From Alternaria dauci (lineage: Eukaryota; Ascomycota; Dothideomycetes; Pleosporales; Pleosporaceae), in contig NC_091273.1 of the NCBI RefSeq assembly GCF_042100115.1, forward strand, positions 248,001 through 312,000: a DNA stretch of 64,000 bases, given 5' to 3'. Position numbers and translations under genes: made by a program. The notes under the pieces are model-generated. The model had not been told where the DNA came from. It ran no database searches and saw only the letters and a list, made by a program, of their open reading frames with translations. Positions 53,879-64,000 of the stretch are shown in pieces; the stretch's first letter is position 1; each line of letters begins with the position of its first letter.

Positions 53879-55891
53879 ATGCAGCTCTCTCGCTTTCTTT
53901 TCCGCGTCGCCTGGCTGCTCTTACCCATCGCCTTGATCGGCACAACATGGCTGTACCTGTACCCTGTTTTCCACGGCTGCGCCTTTCCCAAACCCCCGTC
54001 GTCTACTACGCATACGCAAGCCGTCGCGCCGTTCCGTCTCCTGTCCCTCGGTGATCCACAGCTCGAGGGCGATTCTTCGCTGCCGGATCCGAACGCGCTT
54101 GTCTTTCCGTCGGTGGAGGAGTTTGTACCGAAGTTGCGCGGTGCGGCTGGTTACGCGGCGAAACGAGATGTTTTGAAACAGGCAGCACGGGGTGTTGTGA
54201 TAGATGCGAGGAAATGGATAGAGGGCAAGAGGAAGGCGGTGGATCTATGGGGCAACGACTGGTATCTTGCGCATATTGTGAGGAGCTTGAGATGGTGGAC
54301 TGGACCTACGCATATCAGCGTCCTGGGGGACTTGCTAGGCAGTCAGTGGGTCACGGATGGCGAGTTTAGGAAGAGGGCGGGGCGGTATTGGAATGTTGTT
54401 ATGAAGGGGTTGGAAAAGGTGCCTGATGAAGTCTTTGGCGCCATGGGGAGCGACAAGACGGAGCTGTCACCAGCAGACGCAGCACAAGAACAAGAAGGCG
54501 AGGGAGAAGAGAAGGAAGAGACAAAAGAGAGGAAGCCGCTATGGGGCGGTACGACAGAAGTGCTCGGTGTAGACAAGGACTGGGAGAAGCGCATCATAAA
54601 CATTGTCGGAAACCATGATGTTGGCTATGCTGGCGACATTGACGAAGCGCGCATCGAACGCTTCGAGAAGGCGTTTGGAAGCTCGAACTGGGATATCTGG
54701 TTCACGCTTCCAGACGAACTGCGTTCAAACAAATCCGATCCAACCGACGCATCTCCATCTACACAAGACGACGCAAGACCGCCATCCCTCCGCCTTGTAA
54801 TCCTCAATTCGATGAACCTCGACACTCCCGCCTGGTCCTCGGACCTCCAAACAGAAACATACTCCTTCATGAACCATATCATTACGTCGTCCCTGCCTGT
54901 CTCCGACAAAACACACGCCACCATCCTCCTCACACACATCCCGCTCGAAAAGGAAGCTGGCATCTGCGTCGATTCTCCCTATTTCGATTTCTTCGAGGGC
55001 GGCCAAGGGCTCAAGGAACAGAACATGCTGTCTGATCACTCGAGCAAGATCGTGCTGGAAGGCATGTTTGGCATGAGTGCGAATAAAGATGCAGAGGGGG
55101 GCGGCAAGGGCAGAAGGGGTATAATCGTTAATGGACACGATCACGCTGGGTGTGATGTCGTGCATTGGATTAGGCAGCCCGGCGTGCAGGACACATGTCA
55201 GGCCGCGAATGTGAAAAGGGAAGAAGCATATTGGCCCACTAGTACTGCGAACGATACTATGATTGCGACGTCGGTGAATATCGATGGCGTCGATATTAAC
55301 CTTGTAGTCGCCAACGATACCAATACCGATACCGCGATCCAAACCGAGACCGACCCAACGCGCGAAGAATCAACATCTGATTCTCCGCCAGAGCCTACTC
55401 TGGAACCGTCTTCAGAACCACCTCCACCGCCCAAATGGCGCGCTCACCGCTTCCCCACCCGCCCTTACGATGTCTCTGCGGATAACGAATGTACGTCCAT
55501 CAACGACGCGCCGCATATCCGCGAAATCACGCTCCGCAGTATGATGGGCGAGTACTCTGGCTATGCCGGTTTCCTGTCTGCGTGGTTCGATGAGGAGAAG
55601 GGCGAGAAGGGGGAATGGGTGTTTGAGTTTAGTTCGTGTGGTGTGGGCGTGCAGCATTGGTGGTGGGGGGTACATATCGTTGATCTGGTTCTGGTGGCTT
55701 GCGTGGTTATTGGGAGTGTGGTTTGGGGGTGCGAACGAGTGGTTGGTGAGTCGAGGGATACCGCGGTGGAGAAGAACGGGAAGATGGGCGGGATGGAGGA
55801 GGTTGGGGATAGGAACGAGGCGAGGAGGATTGTACAGAGTACACGCGGGCGCACGTCTTCTGTCATGGAAGTCAAGGAACAAAAGATATAG
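53879..55891 (+). CDS. Ted1/Cdc1-like metallophosphoesterase of the secretory pathway
   Basis: Membrane calcineurin-like phosphoesterase, probably a GPI-anchor-remodelling ethanolamine-phosphate phosphodiesterase in the ER, like yeast Ted1 and Cdc1 (family inference). It is intronless and 670 residues. An N-terminal helix (about 8-29) and a C-terminal helix (about 600-620, LVLVACVVIGSVVWGC) place the domain in the lumen. The five metal motifs appear in order: LSLGDPQLEGD (D59), VLGDLLG, NIVGNHDVGY, LLTHIPLEKEAG and IVNGHDHAGCD. Two inserts interrupt the domain: a Glu/Lys-rich one (about 200-225) and a Thr/Glu/Pro-rich one (about 480-520). The fungal Ted1 layout, with long inserts and two helices, fits. 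It converges tightly with the GMC gene (85 bp between stops). Confidence 0.88.
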   Translation: MQLSRFLFRVAWLLLPIALIGTTWLYLYPVFHGCAFPKPPSSTTHTQAVAPFRLLSLGDPQLEGDSSLPDPNALVFPSVEEFVPKLRGAAGYAAKRDVLKQAARGVVIDARKWIEGKRKAVDLWGNDWYLAHIVRSLRWWTGPTHISVLGDLLGSQWVTDGEFRKRAGRYWNVVMKGLEKVPDEVFGAMGSDKTELSPADAAQEQEGEGEEKEETKERKPLWGGTTEVLGVDKDWEKRIINIVGNHDVGYAGDIDEARIERFEKAFGSSNWDIWFTLPDELRSNKSDPTDASPSTQDDARPPSLRLVILNSMNLDTPAWSSDLQTETYSFMNHIITSSLPVSDKTHATILLTHIPLEKEAGICVDSPYFDFFEGGQGLKEQNMLSDHSSKIVLEGMFGMSANKDAEGGGKGRRGIIVNGHDHAGCDVVHWIRQPGVQDTCQAANVKREEAYWPTSTANDTMIATSVNIDGVDINLVVANDTNTDTAIQTETDPTREESTSDSPPEPTLEPSSEPPPPPKWRAHRFPTRPYDVSADNECTSINDAPHIREITLRSMMGEYSGYAGFLSAWFDEEKGEKGEWVFEFSSCGVGVQHWWWGVHIVDLVLVACVVIGSVVWGCERVVGESRDTAVEKNGKMGGMEEVGDRNEARRIVQSTRGRTSSVMEVKEQKI

Positions 55892-55976
55892 ACTAGAGAA
55901 CAACTTGTGCCAATAGATTTATCGATATGGACTCATATCAAAAAGACAGTCATGCAGCCGCCCAACCCCATGACCA

Positions 55977-57986
55977 CTAGACCGCCATACGCTCGACATC
56001 CTCGGTAAGCTTCAAGAACTGATTCTCGGCATTCCTCGCATCCTCTTTGATCATCTCCGCCGCCCCTTCTCCAATGCCATACGCCACCATCTGCGTATGT
56101 CCGTTATTCACCTTGGGAACAGAAGAAACATCCGCGACCCGCAGATTCCGCACACCGCGAACACGAAGGCGAGAATCGAGGACAGCATTCGGATCATCCG
56201 GTTTACCCATCGCGCAAGTGCCAGAAGCATGGTAACCTAAGGATACGAATTGTTAGTCTCCAACCTCAAGCAACGGACAGATCAAGACTGTAAATGAACA
56301 AAACTCACAAGTCGTAGCATGCTCCCTAACATGCGGCTCCCACTCCTCCCTCGTCTCAAACGTATGATGAGCCAACCGCTCCGGCCAACTCCCCTTGATA
56401 ACATCCTTCGTCCCTTTCCCTTTCATAACAATCTCATTCGCGAATCTGCACGCCTCGCTCAGAACCAACATATCCAACGGGTCTTCTAGATACGCATGAT
56501 CCACAACCGGGTTCTCCATTGGATCAGCAGACTTGAGCATCACACTGCCCCTACTATGCTGATTAAACAGTAACGCACACATGGCAAAAGCATGTTTGTG
56601 GTCAACAGGAAAGTCATCGTATTGCTTGGGCCCACCGTACAACTCCGTGTTCCAGAACTCGACGTTGGGTTGCGAGGGCGTGAGGCCCATGGGGTCGCGG
56701 CCTGGTTGTCGGGGCGCGTTGGTCCACAGCGGTGAGTCCTGGAGACGCTCGTCGAGCCGGGCGTAGCCGAAGGTGCCAAATGGGAACGTAGACAGGAGTC
56801 CGGTTTTCTTTTCTTGGTACAGGGCGTAGGTGGAGGCTAGGGCGTTGTCGTGGAAGGCGAGGTGGTCGTTTGTTAGGTTTGGCGAGGAGACCTCGTAGAA
56901 GATGAAGCAGAGGACGTGGTCCATTAGGTTTCCGCCGACACCGGGGAGGTCGACGAGGCACTCGATGCCATGTTTTTTGAGCTGTTCTTTTGGTCCGAGG
57001 CCGGAGCGCATGAGGATTGGTGGACTGCAGTATGCGCCTGCTGCGACGATGACTTCTTTTCTTGCTTGGTAATCGATCTTCTTGCCATTCTTAGATATCG
57101 TTGCTACGCCTGTTGCTGTGAGGCTTTCAGACTCTTTGCTGAAGAGCAGTTTATCGACTGTGACTTCGGTCTTGATGGTAATGTTCTCCCGCCGATAGCC
57201 CTTGGTGATGAAGTCGGCGGCGGTACTCCGGATACCTTGATGCACTGTTCGTGGCACGTCTCCGCATCCATGTGGTGTCTCTCCTGTGGAAAACATGTCG
57301 GCGTGGTAAGAAAGGCCCTGGTCAATAAAACTCTCTCTGACGCGTTCAGAAATAGCTGCTAGGTCATGAGGTTCAGTGTGAAGAGGTCCTGACGTCCCAT
57401 GGACCGACATATCAGCTTTGTGCCAGTCTTTCTCATGAAAAGTCTCAGCCTGTATCATGGTTAGTTTCTATGCCACTGCAGTTTAGCCTTCCACAACGAA
57501 CCCTCTTCATGTACTCAAACATCTTCTCTCCAGTCCACTCATCCATCTCCCAGTCGTCGTAATCCTGCTTTGTGCCTCGAATACAAAGCGTACCATTGAC
57601 GCCACTCGATCCTCCAAGAAATCGTCCTCTGCTGACCTTGACCTGTCGGTTGTCGACCTTGGGCATAGGTTCGGTGACGATATTCCAATCTGTTTCACTA
57701 TCGAAGTTCTTGCTCCACCCTCCCGCCATGTGTACGTTCTCAAGATCGGCATTGTCGGGTCCAACTTCTAGGACGAGGATCTTTGCATTGAGATCTTCGG
57801 CAAGGCGACCTGCTATTACGCAGCCTGAAGTGCCGCCACTGGTGGATGTCAATTAGCACTTGTCTCCTCAAAAGGCCATCAGCAGAGAACGATGTATGAA
57901 TCTCTTCAAATGAGGGTGAATTACCCGCAGATGATATAGTCGTAGACCTCCGTAGGGTCAACTGAGTCGACGCGTTCAAGCGACAT
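55977..57986 (-). CDS. GMC-family FAD oxidoreductase
   Basis: Glucose-methanol-choline oxidoreductase, a flavoenzyme that oxidises alcohols. The four exons are 57986-57925, 57838-57502, 57449-56309 and 56236-55977. The product is 599 residues. Introns are 86, 52 and 72 bp; the second has a rare GTTCGT donor but a good ACTAAC branch. Exon 1 codes the start MSLERVDSVDPTEVYDYIIC and splits the dinucleotide motif CGGGTSGCVIAGRLAE. Other marks are the VSRGRFLGGSSGVNG signature, the AGAYCSPPILMRSGLG block, and CYHASGTCAMG with the first active-site histidine (normally within GTxxHP). NNGHTQM supplies the second. No signal peptide is present, so it is probably intracellular. Substrate unknown; choline- and aryl-alcohol-type members share this layout. 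Confidence 0.92.
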
Positions 57987-58958
57987 GTCTGTGATGGTGA
58001 GTGTTTAAAGGAGCGATCCAGTTCTCCGTCTCCAACCACGGGGCCGGAACATATATAACGTTACCGTATGGTCAGATAGCCTAGGACTGAGTGCCACGGA
58101 ATGGAGCCGCACTGCATGATAGTGCGTCCGGATGTACCGCCACGTTGCAGAATGGGCCAAAAGGAGAAGCTACTGCGTGATGACTAACGTCCTTGCTTAT
58201 TCCAATCCTGCAAAGACTCAGCTGGTGAACCAGCCTAACAGCTGTGATTGTGATTCGTGTTTCCACGGTCGACCGTGTGTACTGTTATCACCACCTCCAT
58301 GTAGGTCTTCATTTCGAGCAGCGGAATCAGTCCGGATGCGTCGATCACGCCGTATTTTGAGTTTGAGTCTAACTCATTTGTGGTGTCACCTAGAAAGAAG
58401 CAAATCACGTAGAACTGGATAGCGTGGGTGATCAACGAATCAGAGGTAGGTAGGTGGAATGCTATGTTCTTTAAGTTGATGTTTGGTCGGATGGCTATTC
58501 GCCCTGCAGCCGCGTTGCGGGGTAACTCCATGCACCCGAAAGGAAGGGACTATACCGGATACGTCGACCTAGGGTCTGAGATCACTACATCGATAGCTTA
58601 GCAATACTTGAGTATGTTCCAAGGACTAAGACAGGCAAGGCAAGGTTGCTGTCGTTGATCCTAAGGTTCACCTCCTCTAAGATGTTGAGTACGTTTGATT
58701 TATACATCAATCTGCAGGTAGAAGGACGGTTCGCTAGAAGATTACCCCGGGATGCTCCACCAGGTTCAGGGATTAGGACACATGTACTTTTGTTCCTATT
58801 CTGTCCTATCCAAAGTGTCTATTTTTGGCAAACGAAGCCACGGAAGTATGATACAACAGTACACCATCCCTTCTGAACCATTTGCTAGAACGTACTAGGC
58901 AAATACCGTTCCGTCTCAGTTCATAACAGTCTCAACGTCTTCTACCATCACAGGCCAT
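57987..58958. other. Intergenic region between two minus-strand genes
   Basis: About 970 bp that should contain the GMC promoter and the RGG-protein 3' UTR. No coding or RNA feature was recognised. Confidence 0.4.
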
Positions 58959-59734
58959 CTAGTAGCCACCACCGAATCCACCACGGCCGCGATTCCCGCC
59001 TCGTCCACGACCAGCATCGCCACGAGGACCACGAGTCATCGCAGAAGCCGCGATCGGAGCCTGGAAACCAGGAGGCGGGGCTTTGCTTCGAGTCTCACGC
59101 CTGTATGTGTCAGTCTCATGTCGCATCAGCACCTTTTCATCATGTCTTACCAGTTCGGGTACTTCATCAAAGAGCGACCCTCACCCCACTGCAGTCCTCG
59201 GTTTTTCTCCTGCTCGGCGACGACCTCGTACGCGTCTTGTAGTCCTCGCGCTGCCTGGAGGGGAGGGAGAACGAGGCCGCCCCACTTCTTGTAGTGACGG
59301 ACTAGAAGCAGGTCGATGAGAGCAGGATTGGCAACGATCGATGCAACGCCGGGGTTGATATCATCTGGGTGCGTCATGCCCCAGATTATCTGATCCATGG
59401 CGTCTTCATTGTTCTCGACGAGGTCCTACGGCGTGTTAGTGGTAATGAAATGAGTGCTTGAGTGAAAGAAAAAGGGAAAGAGTGACCAGATGGTGTTGGA
59501 ACGAACCAACAAAGAGTAAATTAGAAAAGAGCTTACAATCGCGTTGCTGACGTTCACGACCGTGGCAACATCGGTATCGTGATTATAGTTCGCTGACTTG
59601 CCCTTGTAGGTACGCCAGTACGTTACCAAGCTGGTGTCCGCGTAGGCCTCGAAGCCGTTGACGATATGGCCAGTTGGACGATCGCGTCCAGGCTTGTACT
59701 GGATTGCGTTGGAGGAGGGAGTTTTGTTAGACAT
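58959..59734 (-). CDS. RGG-box protein of unknown function
   Basis: A 204-residue protein that I do not recognise. The three exons are 59734-59537, 59425-59151 and 59100-58959. The introns are 111 bp (GTAAGC...CCGTAG) and 50 bp (GTAAGA...TACAG), and both junctions keep frame. The core is compact and conserved-looking: GMTHPDDINPGVASIVANPA, LLLVRHYKKWGGLVLPP, and an EVVAEQEKNRGLQWGEGRSL helix. The tail (about 163-204) is basic, with PPPGFQAPI and then an RGG box (DAGRGRGGNRGRGGFGGGY). RGG boxes often bind RNA and are methylated by arginine methyltransferases. The clean splicing and the exact stop after GGY support a real gene. Function is unknown. Confidence 0.75.
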
Positions 59735-60681
59735 CTTGTGGTCTTATTGGTTATGTATAGCTGAAGATTTTCAAGCGCGTTAGCAAAGATGTCTCCAAGG
59801 AAAAGAATTAGTAACTTACTATAAATGTTGGTGAGGAATCGGAAGAGAAGTTGTCAAGTGGAAATAGATTTATCTCTATCTATATAGGAAAGGGAAAAGG
59901 AGGAAGAGTACATGAGCAGCAAGTTATATACTCTGGAGAAGCCGCTCCGTCTTGCGCCAAGGCACGCAATCCTCCCTCACGTCGAAAAGCGAGAGGCGGA
60001 AGACAAGGGGTCGCCCTGGAAAGGTCTAGCTAGAAGGTGAAGGCGGCATTTACCCCGGACATTGAGAGGGTAAAGCCGTCGCAAAGGACAGTCACCTAGA
60101 TTGGAGATGTGAGGGGAAACGCACCGCCTGCGATACCGGACGTTCAATGAAAGGAGCTGAGCGAGATGTACTTATACAGCCGCAGCGTTGAGGTAGCAAG
60201 CGTGTTTCGTGTCATCAGGGAATGTGTGAGTTCCAGGGGTGACTAATGTGCCAACTGACCTCATATGTAGAAGCAACACAGTGTGCGCGTGCACACTCCG
60301 CATCTTGATTTCTCAAACATGTATCCCTACATGGATTTGTTGCAAAAGCCACTTGAAGATTATGCGGTATCATGAAGGAGGATACAGTCTAGCGTCCAAG
60401 TGGAGGCGTATCTACTGCCTGGCGGCGCCAGAACCATTGTATCCCTCGCTGTCAAGAGGTCCATGGGGGACGACAATCGTGCTGGCGTATCAGCACGGAT
60501 AGCTTGAGAAAGGCCCAGTAAATCCTGGAGGGTCGTTTGATACTCCATCTCGCACGTTCGGGCTGCTTGATGAACAATCACAGGGTGCATTGAGCGCGTT
60601 CTGTTAGCACTCGCTCTTGTAGAACATAAATACCACAGGCTCTCAATACCTTGGGCTTCTACATCCACCCACAGTCCTATC
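59735..60681. other. Divergent intergenic region
   Basis: About 950 bp between the RGG-protein and SAP-protein starts; presumably two promoters. No other feature was recognised. Confidence 0.4.
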
Positions 60682-61891
60682 ATGGCTCCTAATCGATCGT
60701 CGATGATGTCCCACATGGTGCGAACAAGGGAAAGGCCAGAGCCCAAGATGAATTACTATGATTACATCAAGTCGTCTAAAAGACTTGCCGCACTGGAAGC
60801 CAACCGCATGCCAGACTTTGCGTCGATGAAAAGTGCGGACCTCCGAAAGGCGATGCAGGTGCGAAGGATGCCACAAACTGGAACCAAGGCATTCATGATC
60901 GACGAGCTAGAGGAGCACTTCAGAATCATGCTCGATCGACACGAAACTGAGCATCTGTTCCAAGATCAGCGTTTTCTACGTGAGCGTCCGGGACTCATGC
61001 TTGCCAGTAAGGTCAAAGCAGAGCCTTCAAGACCATCCTTCATGGACTTGCCTGGTGAGCTGCGAAACATGATCTACGAGCTTGCCCTCTTCAACCCTTC
61101 TTCGAAAACATCAGGTGATGAAAAGTTGGAAGCCACAGGTGATTATCATCATGCTGAAGTTTTGACAATGGTTAGCCGCAATGGTCATGTATCCCTTCCT
61201 CATTCCGGAACATATCCGGTGCACCTACGTGCTGCTGAGCTTCGCATCGACCATACCATTTCAGTGTTGCATGTTGTCGGCGCATTGAACAAAGAAATCC
61301 GAAAAGAGGTGCAGACGTTCTTTTGGGCCCGGACCAGCATTCGGCTAGAAACCTCCGGACTAACATCCACATGTGTTGTTATCCGCCGATTTCTGAAGAA
61401 GATCGGTCCCCTTGGTAGAAGCGCTCTTGCTGGCTTAGATGTAAATCTAACGCCTGCTGACTATAGACACCGGGACTACCAAGCCATGATCTCGCTGTTA
61501 CGAGAATGCAAGAACTTGCGAGACCTAGCCCTGTATCTGCCAATATCCACAATTATCGGTCCTGTCGACCGGGACGCGATTGAAAAAATTCTTCTTACAT
61601 GGCCAACCTCTAAACAGTCCTAGTGTGAACGATCTTGTGGATGCGCTGCATTCGATGCCACAACTCAGTAACGTGTGTTTGAGACTGGTGCTTCCGACAG
61701 GATACAAGCATCGCTATGGTCATGGCTTTGGCTTCAACGATAAGTTTGCCGACTTTGCCTATTCTGGAGCTCGTGAAGCTCTATTGGTCCAGGAAGTTCG
61801 CACGCGCCTGAGTGCTCGTCTGGAAGTTCAATTCGACGTCAGGGGTGACAAGGATTATACCCTAGATTACAAGAAGTGGTTGGGCGAATAG
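60682..61891 (+). CDS. SAP-motif protein, split by a frameshift at an A6 run
   Basis: Two overlapping frames look like one gene. The first (60682-61623) begins MAPNRSSMMSHMVRTRE. A SAP-like helix-turn-helix follows (about 52-80, SADLRKAMQVRRMPQTGTKA then FMIDELEEHF), a DNA/RNA-binding motif. An F-box-like segment (FMDLPGELRNMIYELAL) starts a region typical of fungal F-box-like proteins. After AIEK at the run of six A (about 61583-61588) this frame reaches a stop at once. The next frame carries on with protein-like sequence (FFLHGQPLNSPSVNDLVDA, then a basic end KKWLGE) to 61891. Losing one A would give a single product of about 400 residues. It may be a recent null allele or a base-call error in a homopolymer. 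The family call is inferred. Confidence 0.6.
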
Positions 61892-62605
61892 TGTTGAGAT
61901 CGGGGGAGAACAAGAGCTGCCAGAATGATCAAATAGTCTCGATGAAGGTCCGCGCGATACTGACAAAAGATATAGGCGCTTTGTCGTGTGCATAGGACCA
62001 ATACATAATATTCAAAGGTCCCCTCAGGACGTAATATACCATGCAAAACGAGGTCTTTCGTGTTTAAGATAATTGATCGTGATGACATTCGACTTCTCCG
62101 CTGACACACACTGTATCCTCGCTGCGCACCTCAACAAATATCCGACTATGTTTCGATCGAGAAAGAACCGCGACGGACTCAACAAAAGGAGTGTAAGAGG
62201 ACAAGTAGTCGTTGTTTCAGGCATGTGCGGGTTGCCAGTCGTTGGCTGAAGCTGGACAGTGGTGGTGGAACTTGTCTGGAACGCGACACGGCGGGCGGGG
62301 AAGACGCGTTCCGCCTGCCAAGCACGCTAAGTGGATAGCTCTTTCCTATGACACGCCACCGAGCTTTCGTCATTCCTAGACCGCAAACGTATGCAAGCAA
62401 TCTGCGCGACATCTGCATCCAAAGAGTGACTGTCTTTACTGCAAAATACATATGCGATGCCCGCAGCCAGAGACGGCACAGTGCATACTTATCACAGATC
62501 ACATCACACCCATCACAGTAAAAACAAAAACTTCAAGTATGATCAAAATACATTAATCTATCATAATCATCAAGTCATCGCAAACATCTAATCTTTTCGC
62601 CCCCC
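61892..62605. other. Convergent spacer, nothing recognised
   Basis: About 710 bp between two converging 3' ends. AT-rich near 62500-62580, which fits 3' UTR sequence. No gene was recognised. Confidence 0.4.
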
Positions 62606-64000
62606 TTAGTCATACCTAAGCCCATGTCCAAACTTGAACACCGGATTCTCAGTATCAAACGGCACATCCTCCCTTGACGCCTCAACAGCCTCATCACACC
62701 TCGGCAGATCAAACGGCAGCATACCCTCAGGCCCGCTTCCATCCTTGCCGAAAACAACATCAAGGAACGCATTCGGACTAGAACCAAAGTTGACCATGAG
62801 TGCCTGCGCCTGCTCAGCAATCTCAGGGAACGCGCCGGGGCGGTCAAGGAAGATGTCGACAATGGTGGGCACGGCGGCGTAAATGGCTGCTTGGCGCGCC
62901 TTCTCGGTGCTGTTGTATTCCAGAGAGCCGGAGTGGTAGTTCTTCTCGAAACCGCCCGGGCGGGGCTCGTACGGCGCGGCCATGCGGAGGAAGGCGTAGT
63001 CTGCTTCTTGGGGAGTGGAGACAACGGTCAGGTCGCGGGATTCGAGGTAAGTAGCGTTGATGCCTTCGACGTAGAACTTGGTCTTGGACTTTTTGCAGTC
63101 CGAGGCCTTGAGGGGGAGAGTGTGGTGCTTGTTGGTGAGGAGGGTGAAGGACTTCTTCTGCGCTTCGTAACCGATGGCAACCCATTCTGGCTGTCCGACC
63201 GAGGCGACGGCTTCATCGACGTCGACAAAGGGGTTGTCGAACAGGCCGAGGATGAACTTCTCACGGAGGAGACGGCGGACAGACATGTCGATTCGCTCCT
63301 CACTTACGATGCCCTTTTCTACCAGCTCAAGAATGAGGTCGGTGCGTTGCTCACCACCCATCTGGTCGGTACCTGCGTTGAGGATCTTCTCGGCACGCTC
63401 AAGCTCTGTCAGGTTCTCGGCACCCCAGGCACGGGCGGGCATGTCTTGACCAGCGATGATGCTGTCGGTGATGAGACCCCAATCGCTGACGACAATGCCG
63501 TCGAAACCGAGCTCGCCGCGGAGCAGGTCGGTGACGATACCCTTGTTCATTCCAGCAGCGACTTCTTCGTACTTGGTGCCCATGGGCCTGGAGTAGTAGG
63601 GCATCATCTGCCTTGCGCCGGCTGCGATGGCCGCCTTGAAGGGAATGAGATGCATTTCAAAGTTGTTTCCAGGGTATGTGGCATTCTTGCCGTAGGTGAA
63701 ATGACTGTCCTCTCCATCTTCGACGGGACCGCTTCCAGGGAAATGCTTAGAGACGGTGGTGACGGAGTCCTTTCCAAACTCGCCAGGGCCATGGAAGCCC
63801 TTGATGTAGGAAACGACCAGCTCAGCGGTCAAGGTTGCGTTCTCACCCATGGTAGTCGTTATCCTGGCCCACCTTGGTTCGGTCGCTACATCGATCTGGG
63901 GGTGCAGAGCAGACCTGATTCCTACGGCCTTGTATTCTTGTCGTGCAATATCCGCAAAGGTATGTACGAGCTCGGCGTCACGGATTGCTGCCAAGCCTAA
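62606..64000 (-). CDS. Glycoside hydrolase family 3 beta-glycosidase, 5' partial
   Basis: GH3 glycosidase, cut off at its N-terminus by the right edge; 464 residues are visible and the frame is open to base 64000. It starts in LGLAAIRDAELV and reaches the barrel features: EPRWARITTTMGE, the KHFPGSGPVEDGEDSHF loop, the catalytic nucleophile in GIVVSDWG and the MSVRRLLREKF helix. The second domain (alpha/beta sandwich) follows with SFTLLTNKHHTLPLK, and the end is FKFGHGLRYD. It is the compact bacterial-type (BglX/exo-beta-glucosidase) form with no fibronectin-III domain after it. Several N-x-S/T sites (ENATL, KNATY) suggest secretion. Specificity (glucoside, glucan or other) cannot be read. Confidence 0.9.
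   Translation of the reverse strand, partial: LGLAAIRDAELVHTFADIARQEYKAVGIRSALHPQIDVATEPRWARITTTMGENATLTAELVVSYIKGFHGPGEFGKDSVTTVSKHFPGSGPVEDGEDSHFTYGKNATYPGNNFEMHLIPFKAAIAAGARQMMPYYSRPMGTKYEEVAAGMNKGIVTDLLRGELGFDGIVVSDWGLITDSIIAGQDMPARAWGAENLTELERAEKILNAGTDQMGGEQRTDLILELVEKGIVSEERIDMSVRRLLREKFILGLFDNPFVDVDEAVASVGQPEWVAIGYEAQKKSFTLLTNKHHTLPLKASDCKKSKTKFYVEGINATYLESRDLTVVSTPQEADYAFLRMAAPYEPRPGGFEKNYHSGSLEYNSTEKARQAAIYAAVPTIVDIFLDRPGAFPEIAEQAQALMVNFGSSPNAFLDVVFGKDGSGPEGMLPFDLPRCDEAVEASREDVPFDTENPVFKFGHGLRYD

Noticed and set aside
62891..64000. 369-codon plus-strand frame over the GH3 gene
   Set aside because: Antisense shadow of a clearly conserved GH3 enzyme; composition is Val/Gly/Asp-rich as expected for a complement frame.
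1..64000. Search for a biosynthetic cluster, transposase or CRISPR array
   Set aside because: No PKS, NRPS, terpene synthase, transposase, reverse transcriptase, terminal repeats or spacer-repeat pattern was found; P450, MFS, TF and GMC genes are scattered among unrelated genes.

Overview
This window looks like nuclear DNA of a filamentous ascomycete (Pezizomycotina), most likely a dothideomycete of the Pleosporales type. The basis is short GT-AG introns (44 to 111 bp, many with CTAAC or CTGAC-like branch sites), typical fungal families (siderophore transporter, Zn2Cys6 regulator, GH76 mannanase, DUF1993, QDE-2-type Argonaute), and one split nuclear tRNA gene. There is no sign of a prokaryotic, plasmid or viral backbone. 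The lineage is inferred from family flavour and was not tested by a search.

Layout. 0-12.5 kb: 3' part of a siderophore-iron transporter, an acyltransferase-3 membrane protein with an odd stop/intron, a processive GT2 glycosyltransferase, a small cysteine-rich membrane protein, a KE4-type ZIP zinc transporter and the ribosome-assembly factor NOP16. 12.5-18.2 kb: gene-poor and decayed. It holds one apparently intact RBR E3 ubiquitin ligase, a dead RBR copy 0.4 kb downstream and two other stretches of broken, coding-like sequence. 18.2-30.6 kb: accessory genes. These are a cytochrome P450, a divergent protein kinase-like gene, an MFS transporter head to head with a Zn2Cys6 regulator, a secreted GH76 mannanase and a DUF1993 protein. 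32-40 kb: a 1151-residue Argonaute with all four slicer residues, an FMN alpha-hydroxy-acid oxidase with a low-complexity insert, and a secreted GH1-like enzyme. 41-56 kb: mainly housekeeping genes. These are ribosomal protein uL14, a secreted hydrolase, tRNA-Thr(TGT), proline dehydrogenase, a Cys/Met-metabolism PLP enzyme, a cyclophilin, an epsin-type ENTH protein and a Ted1-like phosphoesterase. 56-64 kb: a GMC oxidoreductase, an RGG-box protein, a SAP-motif protein split by a frameshift, and a GH3 glycosidase that runs off the right edge.

Genes are mostly independent transcription units. The only arrangement that suggests shared control is the divergent MFS/Zn2Cys6 pair at 23.7-27.8 kb, whose intergenic region carries CGG/CCG inverted triplets. 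No secondary-metabolite backbone enzyme, transposase, CRISPR array or rRNA was seen. The most unusual items are the Argonaute with an N-terminal zinc-knuckle-like motif, the kinase-like protein with altered VAIK and DFG motifs, the decaying RBR neighbourhood, and three genes with possible coding interruptions. Exon boundaries were placed by hand from splice signals and reading frame, without transcript evidence.
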